Assembly (NCBI RefSeq): GCF_004153445.1
Contig: NZ_SDQC01000008.1
Coordinates: 31,421 to 95,420 of the forward strand
Origin: Allopusillimonas soli
Lineage (GTDB): Bacteria > Pseudomonadota > Gammaproteobacteria > Burkholderiales > Burkholderiaceae_B
DNA: 64,000 bases
Reading direction: 5' to 3'
Of this stretch, positions 20,634-28,375 are shown piece by piece. The notes under the pieces were generated by a model that worked only from the letters and a program-made list of their open reading frames with translations, was not told the origin of the DNA and ran no database searches. Position 1 is the first letter of the stretch. Each line of letters begins with the position of its first letter. The position numbers were made by a program, and so were the translations under genes.

Positions 20634-22510
20634 GCCGACCTCCGTATTTGGGCTTCGTGGGTGAAGTTGGCCGCGATGAGAGCCTTGGCCACCGGAGGGC
20701 AAACACTGTTGCCACACATGCGCACCTGGGCTGACTTGGATAGCGGGATTCGCGGCAGCTTGCTCGGGTCACCGTCCACCTGGCGCCCGTCCACGAAAAG
20801 GACGGAAGGATCTGGAATCTCGTCAATGACATAGTTCTCCGGGAACCCCTGGGCTCGATATAATTCGCGCGGGGTCAGCATGCGCAAGGTGATATCGACC
20901 AGCACCCAATTTCCAACCAGGATGATGTCGGCAGGTTCCGGAAAATGCTCGGGGAGGTGCTGATGCATGAGGGCCGCACATGCTTTGGCGCGCTCGAGCT
21001 GGCCAGCGTCCAATAGATCGGCAGATACCTGGATAGTCTGCACGACGCCCATGCGGGCCTTGGTGGTCAGTGTGTGCATGGGCTCATTAGCGCCCTGCCA
21101 CTGCCCTCCTTCGCTGTAATACTTAACAAAATAAGCGGTTACCAGGCGCTGATTGCTACCCGATGCGGTAATGGTGGACACGGGGACGCTGACAGCACGA
21201 CCGTCTCCGTCATAGAAGCCACCATTGGCCTGCTCCATAAAAGCCGTGACCAGGGCCTGTTCGCCCCTGTGGGCGCCGGTGACAGTGCGCAGTGGCTCGG
21301 ACGCCGAATTGCCGGACCTGATGCCATGATGTGTCAAGTGCGTTAGATGGGCGGCAACAAGAGCGTGTTTGTTTGCTGCCACCACGGTGCCCAGAGATTG
21401 ATCAATGTCCTGCGCGCGCGCCTTCTGCCCTGCCCTTTCACCGTAGCCGATGGTGATCAGGTTGGCTGCGACCAGCGCATGATGCGTGCCGCCAGCGGAG
21501 ACTGTCGAAAGAGGCGCCCGAGTATCATCCCCCTGTAGATGGCTTTCACTGGTACCGCGCAAGGGGGCGATGAACGGCTCAAGGAGGGGCTGAGCGATGC
21601 ATGCATCTGCCTTGGCGGTGACCGTCTGGGCCGGGCGGGAAACGGGCCGAGATGGGGACTGGCCCATGCGGCCACCGACGCCCACAATGAAGGGCTGTGG
21701 ATTGTTCAGCACGTACCGCCATGCGCCCTTTGCCACGCGCCGCATGGTGTTCTGCGCGAGGGGGCGCGCCCGCCCAAAGATGGAGCGCGCAGGCAGGGAA
21801 AAATCAATGCATTCGGAGGCTGTACGGAACGGCAGAAGCTTTCCGGCAATGACAGCGGCTGAGGTGGGCTCGCCGTTGGTCGGCTCCGGCCAGACGATGG
21901 GCAGGCCGTCTCGGCGCGCGACCATAAAGAAGCGCCGGCGGATGGTGGGCGTGTCATGATCGCAAGCGCGCAACTCCGTCCAATCCAGCGTGTAGCCATG
22001 CTCACGCAGCTGGCGTACGAAGCTTTTGAAGGTGCGGCCCTTGCGCAGCGGATCCGGCCTGGCCTTGCCGTCCTCTCCGATAATCAGCGGGCCCCATGTC
22101 CGGAATTCCTCGACGTTCTCCAGCGCGATGACGCGGGGGCGGCACTTTGCTACCCAGCGCATTGCCACCCAGGCAAGACCCCGAATATGCTTTTCGACCG
22201 GCGTGCCGCCCTTGGCCTTGCTGAAATGTTTGCAATCGGGCGAAAGCCATACCAGTCCCACAGGCTGATTGCCAGTCACAGCTATAGGATCGACGTCCCA
22301 GACTGACTCGCATAGATGCCGGGTATAGGGGTGGTTAAGCGCATGCATGGCCAGCGCTTCAGGGTCGTGATTGATGGCAATATCAACCGGGCGCCCGAAA
22401 GCCTCTTCCAGACCCTCGCTGGTGCCGCCGCCGCCCGCGAAATTATCAATGATGAGCTCGTCCGGAATGGCCAGATCAAGCTGTCTGCGATCAGCAATAT
22501 GGGGGCGCAT
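20630..22510 (-). CDS. DNA (cytosine-5) methyltransferase
   Basis: 626 residues. The cofactor motif is DNFAGGGGTS (about 22-31), the catalytic Cys93 is in LSPDCKHFSKAKG (the usual PC is replaced by DC), ENVEEF is at 131-136 and TIRRRFF at 189-195. After about residue 250 come five or six loosely repeated units of the form 'P..TVTA...HALV.A' that probably make up an enlarged target-recognition region, as in other phage orphan methylases. No cognate nuclease is adjacent, so self-protection against host restriction is likely. Confidence 0.88.
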   Translation of the reverse strand: MRPHIADRRQLDLAIPDELIIDNFAGGGGTSEGLEEAFGRPVDIAINHDPEALAMHALNHPYTRHLCESVWDVDPIAVTGNQPVGLVWLSPDCKHFSKAKGGTPVEKHIRGLAWVAMRWVAKCRPRVIALENVEEFRTWGPLIIGEDGKARPDPLRKGRTFKSFVRQLREHGYTLDWTELRACDHDTPTIRRRFFMVARRDGLPIVWPEPTNGEPTSAAVIAGKLLPFRTASECIDFSLPARSIFGRARPLAQNTMRRVAKGAWRYVLNNPQPFIVGVGGRMGQSPSRPVSRPAQTVTAKADACIAQPLLEPFIAPLRGTSESHLQGDDTRAPLSTVSAGGTHHALVAANLITIGYGERAGQKARAQDIDQSLGTVVAANKHALVAAHLTHLTHHGIRSGNSASEPLRTVTGAHRGEQALVTAFMEQANGGFYDGDGRAVSVPVSTITASGSNQRLVTAYFVKYYSEGGQWQGANEPMHTLTTKARMGVVQTIQVSADLLDAGQLERAKACAALMHQHLPEHFPEPADIILVGNWVLVDITLRMLTPRELYRAQGFPENYVIDEIPDPSVLFVDGRQVDGDPSKLPRIPLSKSAQVRMCGNSVCPPVAKALIAANFTHEAQIRRSA

Positions 22511-22564
22511 CAGTCACTACCTCCAAAGAGCGCGTCGAAGATCGCGGCAATGAGTTCGCCGATA

Positions 22565-23470
22565 TCAGCCCAGATCACTATCCATCTCCCCGCCAAGCGC
22601 GGCCACAATGTCATTGATGAGGCTGGCCAATTCGCCTGTCATGAGAGCAAAATCACCCTCCCAGGCTTCAATGGCGTTGCGCTCGCTGCCCTGCCCTTCC
22701 TTGAGTATGTCCAGTGCTGCTATACGGTTGATGGTCAAATCCGCCGTCAAAATAAAAGAGACGCGATCAGACCAGGTCAACGCCAGGCGCGTGCACTGTT
22801 TACCGGATTGAATGTGCTGGTGAACTTCTTGCGGCTCCACGGACACATGCTGGTAGCGCACTTTTGCACGCGCCTGGCCGAGAGACTTGAGCTCGGTATC
22901 CTGATCGATGGAGAAGATCTCGGGGGCGGCATCCTCGCACAGCCAATTGGTCATAACCGCAGCGGGGGCCTGATTGACCTGCAGCATGAGCAGCGGAAAT
23001 GGGCCGATGGCCTTGCCGAGCATGCCCAGGACGACGTCAGCCCGGTGCGCCGCGGCAGTATCGATTACGGCCAGACGGTTTCGCGTGTCGATCCAGACCT
23101 GCGTGTCGGTTTCGGTGAAAAATGCCTTAGGCAGCAACTCATCGGTGATCTGTTCCTTGATCTCGCGCATCTGCCTGCGCCCCGGCATAAAACCTTGCTG
23201 CTGAGCGATTTCGCCCGCCCGGTCTCGGGCAGCGCGGTTTACGACCGACGCGGGCAAGAGTTTTTTTGCTGTTCTAAGGCATAGCAGGTACTGGCCATCC
23301 TGCGAATACACCAGCCCCAGATCCTCGCGCGGCGGCACCCATCCCATGGACTGCATTTCCTGCCCGCCAATGGGCCGGTAGCCAAACTGGGCCAGCTTCT
23401 GTTCGAGTTCGTCTGCTGACAGCGCAAAAGATGGTGCCAGACGGTAGATTTTTAGATTCTTGAACCACAT
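22565..23470 (-). CDS. rdgC: Recombination-associated protein RdgC
   Basis: A 301-residue protein of family length, beginning MWFKNLKIYRLAPSF. It includes GWVPPRED, the LLPASVVNR segment and the C-terminal LTWSDRVSFILTADLTINRIAALD block typical of RdgC. RdgC forms a DNA-encircling ring and restrains RecA. A phage-borne copy at the head of the leftward operon may protect or tune phage recombination. It lies 55 bp upstream of the methyltransferase. Confidence 0.93.
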   Translation of the reverse strand: MWFKNLKIYRLAPSFALSADELEQKLAQFGYRPIGGQEMQSMGWVPPREDLGLVYSQDGQYLLCLRTAKKLLPASVVNRAARDRAGEIAQQQGFMPGRRQMREIKEQITDELLPKAFFTETDTQVWIDTRNRLAVIDTAAAHRADVVLGMLGKAIGPFPLLMLQVNQAPAAVMTNWLCEDAAPEIFSIDQDTELKSLGQARAKVRYQHVSVEPQEVHQHIQSGKQCTRLALTWSDRVSFILTADLTINRIAALDILKEGQGSERNAIEAWEGDFALMTGELASLINDIVAALGGEMDSDLG

Positions 23471-23473
23471 GGC

Positions 23474-23680
23474 TCACCCCCAGATCCAGAGCGCAATGCG
23501 CAAGGTCGCCCATATGACGGCAACAGTGCCACCGACATAGAGAACCGCATCAATGACGGGAATCTTGGTGCTGTCTTTCGCCCAGGCACCAATACCGTCG
23601 TAACGACTGGCGCGGGGAAAGCGCAGAGTGAAGTTGGAATGGCTGCGGTCTATGCCACCAGGCCAGTTGGATGATTGCAT
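23474..23680 (-). CDS. Small membrane protein, first gene of the leftward operon
   Basis: 68 residues: polar N-terminus, then one transmembrane helix near the C-terminus (VIDAVLYVGGTVAVIWATLRIALWIW). GGGAGAGG precedes the start. It is the first gene after the operator-controlled leftward promoter at 23726-23754. Not recognised. Confidence 0.55.
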   Translation of the reverse strand: MQSSNWPGGIDRSHSNFTLRFPRASRYDGIGAWAKDSTKIPVIDAVLYVGGTVAVIWATLRIALWIWG

Positions 23681-23725
23681 TGCCTCTCCCGTCGTGTGGT
23701 GCGCCTTTCTATGCGCGACGAGAGA

Positions 23726-23754
23726 ATATTAGGCTACGCCTTATTTTAAGTCAA
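23726..23754 (-). promoter_or_regulatory. Leftward early promoter (PL)
   Basis: On the minus strand, TTGACT (23754-23749), a 17-bp spacer and TAATAT (23731-23726) form a good sigma-70 promoter. It drives the operon that includes rdgC, the methylase and the DGR. One repressor operator fills the spacer and another abuts the -35. Confidence 0.65.
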
Positions 23755-23801
23755 TAGGCATCGCCTAATTATTTTTTGATTTTTCGTTAGGCTATGCCGG
23801 C
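23729..23801. promoter_or_regulatory. Left operator array (three TTAGGC-N3-GCCTAA sites)
   Basis: The sites are TTAGGCTACGCCTTA (23729-23743), ATAGGCATCGCCTAA (23754-23768) and TTAGGCTATGCCGGC (23787-23801). The same 15-mer motif occurs at the repressor/cro switch (27648-27721), and the 20-mer AATATTAGGCTACGCCTTAT is identical at both places. The third site overlaps the stop codon of the SOS-boxed gene. Confidence 0.75.
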
Positions 23802-24068
23802 TTTTGTGTCTGGCAGTGTGGAACTGGCTAGCCTGCAGCGAACATCCAGCGCCTCAGAACTGCTTGTTGCTAGAAGGTCCCTGAACTGATCGGGAGGCAA
23901 TACATTCAAAAACCAGTCGAATTGCTCATGCAGCACATAGCACAAGGTTTCATGCTGTTTGAGATCAGCGAGCAGCGCCTGATATGTATCCACGTCAATG
24001 CGAACATAATGCCCGTCGTCCTGCTGTCGGTCCGCACTGGCTATGGATTTATGTTGGCTACGGCGCAT
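23787..24068 (-). CDS. SOS-boxed small protein, candidate antirepressor
   Basis: 93 residues from ATG 24068 (MRRSQHKSIASADRQQ), chosen because AGAGGAG lies 7 bp upstream; a frame seven residues longer starts at 24089. It is not recognised by sequence. A central VRIDVDTYQALLADLKQHE segment looks helical. A perfect LexA box lies 93 bp upstream, and the 3' end runs into the left operator array. The phage repressor lacks a LexA-like cleavage domain, so an SOS-induced antirepressor is a plausible role. That is inference. Confidence 0.55.
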   Translation of the reverse strand: MRRSQHKSIASADRQQDDGHYVRIDVDTYQALLADLKQHETLCYVLHEQFDWFLNVLPPDQFRDLLATSSSEALDVRCRLASSTLPDTKAGIA

Positions 24069-24160
24069 GCAATCACTCCTCTTTCCCATTCCATAACGGG
24101 ATTGCTACGGTCATTATTTGGACGGTCGATCCAAATGCTGCTCTTTGTAGCCATATATTG

Positions 24161-24180
24161 CACTGTGTTTTTGTACAGTG
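24161..24180 (-). promoter_or_regulatory. LexA (SOS) box
   Basis: CACTGT-GTTTTTGT-ACAGTG is palindromic in its arms and fits the CTGT-N8-ACAG LexA consensus exactly. On the minus strand TTGCAC overlaps the box as a possible -35, with CAATAT 17 bp downstream. It is placed to control the 23787-24068 gene. The rest of the 24069-24431 gap holds no gene. Confidence 0.7.
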
Positions 24181-24385
24181 CAAGTACACGCCAGCATAGC
24201 AACTGGGAAAACTACGCCAGAGTAGGCTCTCGGAACGAAGTCAGTGTTTTCCCTTATAAGCACACAATGAGATGAACTTGACTTATGCTTGGCGGCAAGC
24301 GATATCGCTCGTAAATATGTTTATTTTCAGCATGTTATGAATTGATGATGTATTACTACACAACCACCGCAGACCACGCGACAAC

Positions 24386-24405
24386 AAAAAACCCGCCGAA
24401 GCGGG
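24386..24405 (-). terminator. Terminator after the HipA-like/DUF3037 pair
   Basis: On the minus strand GCCCGC-TTCG-GCGGGT is followed by a T-tract. It lies 27 bp past the DUF3037 stop, so the kinase pair has its own transcription stop before the SOS-boxed gene. Confidence 0.85.
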
Positions 24406-24431
24406 CTATCTCGATTATGTAAGCACCCAAA

Positions 24432-25304
24432 CTAAGAAGATGAATCAATGGGAATAATCGATGAACGATGCTCACGAATTCGATCCGCAAATGAATCCAA
24501 AAGCGCTATTTCAGTACCCGCACTCATAACGTCAATCTTCTTGTGTGGTGCTGCCTTTAGCAGGTTGATAGCCTTGTGAAATGCTTCCGCCAAGTTAGGA
24601 CTGCTAGGCGGCGTGGCCACATAATACAGAGCGAATTCTTCAGCCGAATCCCTGATTGCGGTTATCTCGCCAACGTGCTTGTGAGCTTTGTTTCTTATTG
24701 CATCACCGTCCGCTAGATCAAAAGAGACCGTTTCAATGCAATGCCAAACTCCATTTTTCCAGGCAAAAGGAAACTGAACTTCATCTATCTGGCCTTGAAT
24801 CAATTTAGGTGCAAAATATCTGTCCAAGTGGCGATCTACCAAATTCTTGTGAAAACTTTGCCATGCATCCCGATCAGTGACGCGATTAGCTGGCCTTTTG
24901 CGATCGTATTTGCCACAGTACCGTTCATACAGATTTATGAATGTCGCCTCTAGATTTCTAGATAGGCCTGCAGCCACGGAACTCCATTGCAATGCGCTGT
25001 CATCTTTTGGGAAAAACTCATTGAGATACTCATCTAATGCGCTTGGCTTCAATCCCAAAACATAGCTATCGAACGCGCTGGACACTTGCTCCGCGCGCTT
25101 ATTCACTACTCGCATTAACGCTCGGAAGTTCGCGAGCGTGTTCGAGTCCAATATCTCTCCGGCCAGCCCCAATGAACGTCGAAACTGGAACTTCAAAAAG
25201 TGCGTTGCAGGACAATACAACACGACTCCAGCCGTAAAAAATTCCTGGGTGGCCGTATCGTACATATAACGCAATGTGGCATAGAAATACTTTTCGCGTT
25301 TCAT
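24432..25304 (-). CDS. DUF3037-family partner of a HipA-like kinase
   Basis: 290 residues beginning MKREKYFYATLRYMYDTATQEFFTAGVVLYCP, the DUF3037 pattern. DUF3037 genes are usually found directly after HipA-like kinase genes, as here, with an ATGA overlap. A helical middle and a mixed C-terminal part follow. The biochemical role is unknown. Base composition is visibly more A/T-rich than in the flanking phage genes, suggesting separate acquisition. Confidence 0.75.
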   Translation of the reverse strand: MKREKYFYATLRYMYDTATQEFFTAGVVLYCPATHFLKFQFRRSLGLAGEILDSNTLANFRALMRVVNKRAEQVSSAFDSYVLGLKPSALDEYLNEFFPKDDSALQWSSVAAGLSRNLEATFINLYERYCGKYDRKRPANRVTDRDAWQSFHKNLVDRHLDRYFAPKLIQGQIDEVQFPFAWKNGVWHCIETVSFDLADGDAIRNKAHKHVGEITAIRDSAEEFALYYVATPPSSPNLAEAFHKAINLLKAAPHKKIDVMSAGTEIALLDSFADRIREHRSSIIPIDSSS

Positions 25305-26095
25305 CGTAGCGCTCCTAATGCCCGCTCCACTACTTCATGTATGTTTGCTCTGGAGTCGAGGATGATGCCTCGAATGCGATCAGCCTCATGATTTTCAAGC
25401 TTCCACGATGGTGGAAGCGCCCTAAAATAAGCGTCCACACGCCCTTCGTCTATAGTATTCCAAGCATCTTCAAATCGGTTCAAATCGGCAGGGCAAGACG
25501 TAAGCCTTGGTTTCGCAAATATGTGCTGCTGTGGCTGTCTTCGTGAATCAAAACCGCCCTCAATCCACGGCGCTCTCCAAAAGAGTTCCTGGCTAAAGCA
25601 CAACTCATGATCAATAATGGCAATTTCACTCCCCGAAAACATACAATTCGGATTTTCCGGACGCCTATCACCATTAATTACAATCGCGTCAAAGGTATAG
25701 ATTTCAGCTGCAGTTTGGCAAAGCGCTTCAGGAACCGATTGATCCGTTCCCCAAACAGCGAAGCCCGTCGGCAATTGAGCAGAACCAAACGCAAACGTAT
25801 CACTATTACTGAAGAGGTCCCTGATGATTGGTTCACGAATCGTTTCCACGAACTCGGGATCGACCTGAACGGCGAAAAATTCAGGCACGGGGAGATCCAA
25901 GTCCTTGGCAATCATTCCGCAAACTGCTTCCACAGCGAGATCCCGAACCCCTTGCATTGTTTTCGCTGAACATTTAACAACTGCGTCTACGTAAGTGCCA
26001 TCCTCTCGCTCACAAGATATCAAGTTAGGGAGCGTTCGCCCTGTCTTCATAGATCTAATAAGACTAGCCGCAAGAACGTTGTCGAGCATTCTCAA
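25301..26095 (-). CDS. HipA-like kinase (toxin/defence-type moron)
   Basis: 264 residues. An ATP-site Lys is in VDAVVKCS (about 41), the catalytic loop INGDRRPENPN is at about 140-150 (Asp143), and the metal Asp is in IAIIDHE (about 162). This is the HipA/PI3K-like protein-kinase layout without the HipB partner. HipA kinases phosphorylate translation factors and cause dormancy. With its DUF3037 neighbour it may be a lysogen-protecting or abortive module. Target and effect are not known. It is A/T-rich relative to phage genes. Confidence 0.75.
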   Translation of the reverse strand: MRMLDNVLAASLIRSMKTGRTLPNLISCEREDGTYVDAVVKCSAKTMQGVRDLAVEAVCGMIAKDLDLPVPEFFAVQVDPEFVETIREPIIRDLFSNSDTFAFGSAQLPTGFAVWGTDQSVPEALCQTAAEIYTFDAIVINGDRRPENPNCMFSGSEIAIIDHELCFSQELFWRAPWIEGGFDSRRQPQQHIFAKPRLTSCPADLNRFEDAWNTIDEGRVDAYFRALPPSWKLENHEADRIRGIILDSRANIHEVVERALGALR

Positions 26096-26283
26096 ATTCC
26101 AGTGAGCGCAATACCGTCAGTTACCGTGCTGATTGTTACGTATTGTATACAAATTTGCAAATTGGCCTCCTTTACACGGAAGCCGCAACGAGACTGTCTT
26201 CTATCGAGGTACTTCCAACTTAGGCTGGTCGGCACGGCGAACAACTCTGTCATTTGAGTATTCTTTACACGAACCAAGTGAGG

Positions 26284-26718
26284 CTACCGGCTTGCCTCGT
26301 TCACTTCCCATCCGCCAGGAGCACCCCATCCCCACGCGGACAGCCTAAAACGCACCAGTGTCGGTTGGCTTTCGTTCACGTCGATTGCCAATTCATCGTA
26401 TGGTTCTGATGCTTTTGAGGTTGGTCCTGTTCCAATTAGCGCGCGCCCAACCGGCAGATATATTGTTAGGGCCTCGTCACCTGCAATTGTGGCGATCATC
26501 TCGCCATCGACATACACGCCAGTTCGATACATATGAAGGGGGCGGCCTTCCCGGATAATCGTTACCTGGCCAGTGCCATTTTTTTGAATCAACAGATCCG
26601 GCTGCAGCACATACTGCTCATTTACGCTAACAGCCTCGTTCACTGAGGGGACGCTGGCGCAACCCACAAGCAATGCCGTCATGGCCACTATGCATGATAA
26701 GCGAGCGCTCGAAATCAA
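26284..26718 (-). CDS. Lipoprotein
   Basis: 144 residues. The signal sequence ends in a lipobox, ALLVGCAS (Cys20), so it should be lipid-anchored. The mature part is beta-rich with GQVTIIREGRPLHMYRTGVYVDGEMIATI, similar in style to DUF2846-type lipoproteins. It is paired with the TM2 protein upstream, and both lie next to the repressor where lysogenic-conversion genes are often placed. The gap 26096-26283 upstream of the kinase holds no clear gene. Confidence 0.7.
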   Translation of the reverse strand: MISSARLSCIVAMTALLVGCASVPSVNEAVSVNEQYVLQPDLLIQKNGTGQVTIIREGRPLHMYRTGVYVDGEMIATIAGDEALTIYLPVGRALIGTGPTSKASEPYDELAIDVNESQPTLVRFRLSAWGWGAPGGWEVNEASR

Positions 26719-26737
26719 TAATGTCTCCCAATAGTGC

Positions 26738-27049
26738 TCACTGAGGAACGGCCTCCCCGTTGGACAAGGCCCGTGCCAGCTTGGTGTTCATGCCTCGTAT
26801 CCAGCCCGGGATCAGAAAGGCATCAACTAGAACCCAAATGCCCACCGCTACCAGGATGGCCAATCCTATACCAATAGGAGCAGTGAGAAAGCCGATGATA
26901 GCCAGCACAGGGATTGCGATGGCGCTACCAGTTTTCCCAAGATAGAATCGATGGCCGCCGACAGCCCCTAGGAAAAACCAGAGCAGATATGTCACGCCCA
27001 GACTTTTCTTGTTGGCGTCATAGAACATTGTCTGTGTGGTTGGGTCCAT
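26738..27049 (-). CDS. TM2-domain membrane protein
   Basis: 103 residues with the TM2 signature: SLGVTYLLWFFLGAVGGHRFYLGKTGSAI, then a second helix pair ending WVLVDAFLIPGWI. The family consists of small inner-membrane proteins of unclear role. It has an ATG start with GGAGGAGCAATATG just before it. It forms a moron pair with the lipoprotein. Superinfection exclusion or envelope modification is possible but not shown. Confidence 0.8.
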   Translation of the reverse strand: MDPTTQTMFYDANKKSLGVTYLLWFFLGAVGGHRFYLGKTGSAIAIPVLAIIGFLTAPIGIGLAILVAVGIWVLVDAFLIPGWIRGMNTKLARALSNGEAVPQ

Positions 27050-27187
27050 ATTGCTCCTCCCTGGGCAACCTTGATAATTTGTATTGAGTTTCTTAATTTG
27101 GTTACTTTCTCGGGGAGATTCTACACAATCAAGACTTCCGTCGCATTACTGGTGGCCTTATCAGACCACCGTAATCGTAAGTGCTTA

Positions 27188-27655
27188 CTAACTTTTTGCA
27201 GAAAATTTTTGTCTCCGAGCATCGCCGACAGACTCACCCCGTTCGGCCTCATAGCCACGCAGTAGGTCATCTATAGCGGCATCGGCTCTCTTGCGCTGCT
27301 GCGGTGTAAGTGCCTGCAGTCGTTCGATTGTGACTTTAAATAGGGGCCAGGTCTCACTTTTAGTGGGGACATGACTATGCTTCTGGCGTTTTGAATCACC
27401 ATGTTGTTTCAAACCGTAGGGCCATTCCTCGTCGCTCATGCCCCAATGATCTGCGCCAACAACATCGGCAAAGTATCGCCAAAGCTCAGGCAATCGTTCC
27501 TTAGCGATAGCGCCTTTTTTAATCCAGTCTGAGACAGACGGGGGCTTCACGCCAAAGTGACGCGCGATTTCTGCCTGCGAGCGCGCACCGCCGCTCTCAA
27601 TTTTGAGGCGTATCGCTTGTTCGATAGCTTTGCCGAAATCTTTTCCTTTAAGCAT
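27188..27655 (-). CDS. CI-like phage repressor (no peptidase domain)
   Basis: 155 residues. An HTH (SQAEIARHFGVKPPSVSDWIKKGAI, about 26-50) is followed by a helical tail of charged residues. There is no Ser-Lys S24/LexA-type protease domain or Ala-Gly cleavage site, so RecA-stimulated self-cleavage is not expected. It is divergent from the Cro-like gene, with operators between and overlapping its start codon. It should repress both the right and left promoters. Confidence 0.85.
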   Translation of the reverse strand: MLKGKDFGKAIEQAIRLKIESGGARSQAEIARHFGVKPPSVSDWIKKGAIAKERLPELWRYFADVVGADHWGMSDEEWPYGLKQHGDSKRQKHSHVPTKSETWPLFKVTIERLQALTPQQRKRADAAIDDLLRGYEAERGESVGDARRQKFSAKS

Positions 27656-27721
27656 CGCCTAATAAACCATGCTGGCTATTGATTAGGCAATTCCTTTCTA
27701 TTAATATTAGGCTACGCCTTA
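27648..27721. promoter_or_regulatory. Right operator array in the repressor/cro gap
   Basis: The sites are TTAAGCATCGCCTAA (27648-27662, over the repressor start), TTAGGCAATTCCTTT (27683-27697, good in one half only) and TTAGGCTACGCCTTA (27707-27721, just before cro). The motif is shared with the left array. Confidence 0.72.
27679..27707 (+). promoter_or_regulatory. Rightward early promoter (PR), candidate
   Basis: TTGATT, a 17-bp spacer and TAATAT precede cro by 29 bp. Operators overlap both elements. It has the same -10 as the leftward promoter. Confidence 0.5.
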
Positions 27722-27735
27722 TATTATGAGAAACC

Positions 27736-27975
27736 ATGTCGAATCTCCACGTACAACAAGCTTGCGACATTGCGGGCGGTCTGTCCGCTCTTTCGCGATT
27801 GCTAGGGGTAAAGCCGCCTACCGTCCATCAATGGTTATCGGGACTCCGCCCGGTTCCGGTGGAGCGCTGCGCAGCAATTGAGCAAGCCACCCAGGGAAAG
27901 GTCACTCGCCGCGATCTGCGCCCTGACGATTGGTATCTCATCTGGCCAGAACTCAAGGGGGCGGATCATGCATAA
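27736..27975 (+). CDS. Cro-like regulator, YdaS family
   Basis: 79 residues. The YdaS/Cro-type HTH is ACDIAGGLSALSRLLGVKPPTVHQWLSG, then VPVERCAAIEQATQGKVTRRDLRPDDW, the usual tail of this family. It is divergent from the repressor and begins the rightward early operon. It should bind the shared operators to favour lytic growth. The 29068 gene encodes the usual YdaT companion. Confidence 0.88.
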   Translation: MSNLHVQQACDIAGGLSALSRLLGVKPPTVHQWLSGLRPVPVERCAAIEQATQGKVTRRDLRPDDWYLIWPELKGADHA

Positions 27976-28375
27976 GCATATTGCCGTGTTTCTGGACGAG
28001 CTATTTCGAGATATCGGAATCTTCTTCTGCTGTGTGGCTGGATATCGCTTCACTGCAGGCCACTCGCCCTCCGACTCTTGGGTCGGTCCAGCCATTGTGT
28101 TTGTCATAGTGATCGTCATTCGGTGGTGGCTATGGTCAGACGGAAAGCCACCCCGACAATCAACCGAACAATGTAACCAAAGGGATCGCTTCGCCACCTG
28201 GTTCGTCAGCAACCCGTTCATGGGTGTACTCCTGCGTTTAGCCAACCCCATATTCTTATGGTCCCAACTGCGCATAGCTGACGCGGCGGGCATCAAAATT
28301 ACTTGGGGCCACCTCTGCGGCGACGTAACCGTGAATCAAGTGGCGGAACCAAAGGAGCCCCCACATGAGCTTTGA
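27968..28375 (+). CDS. Hypothetical membrane protein (135 aa)
   Basis: Starts at ATG 27968 inside the end of cro. It has two hydrophobic stretches (IGIFFCCVAG and AIVFVIVIVIRWWLW). The 3' end overlaps the oppositely oriented 28299-28700 gene by 77 bp, which weakens confidence in one of the two. No family is recognised. Confidence 0.45.
   Translation: MHKHIAVFLDELFRDIGIFFCCVAGYRFTAGHSPSDSWVGPAIVFVIVIVIRWWLWSDGKPPRQSTEQCNQRDRFATWFVSNPFMGVLLRLANPIFLWSQLRIADAAGIKITWGHLCGDVTVNQVAEPKEPPHEL

Noticed and set aside
22510..22578. 22-codon GTG ORF (VIWADIGELIAAIFDALFGGSD) between rdgC and the methylase
   Set aside because: It overlaps the methylase start as TGATG and could be translated, but it is too short to support without homologues.
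22316..23284. 322-codon open frame on the plus strand
   Set aside because: Antisense to rdgC and the methylase.
27188..27655. Self-cleaving (S24) repressor
   Set aside because: No protease domain or cleavage site after the HTH; the protein is only 155 residues.
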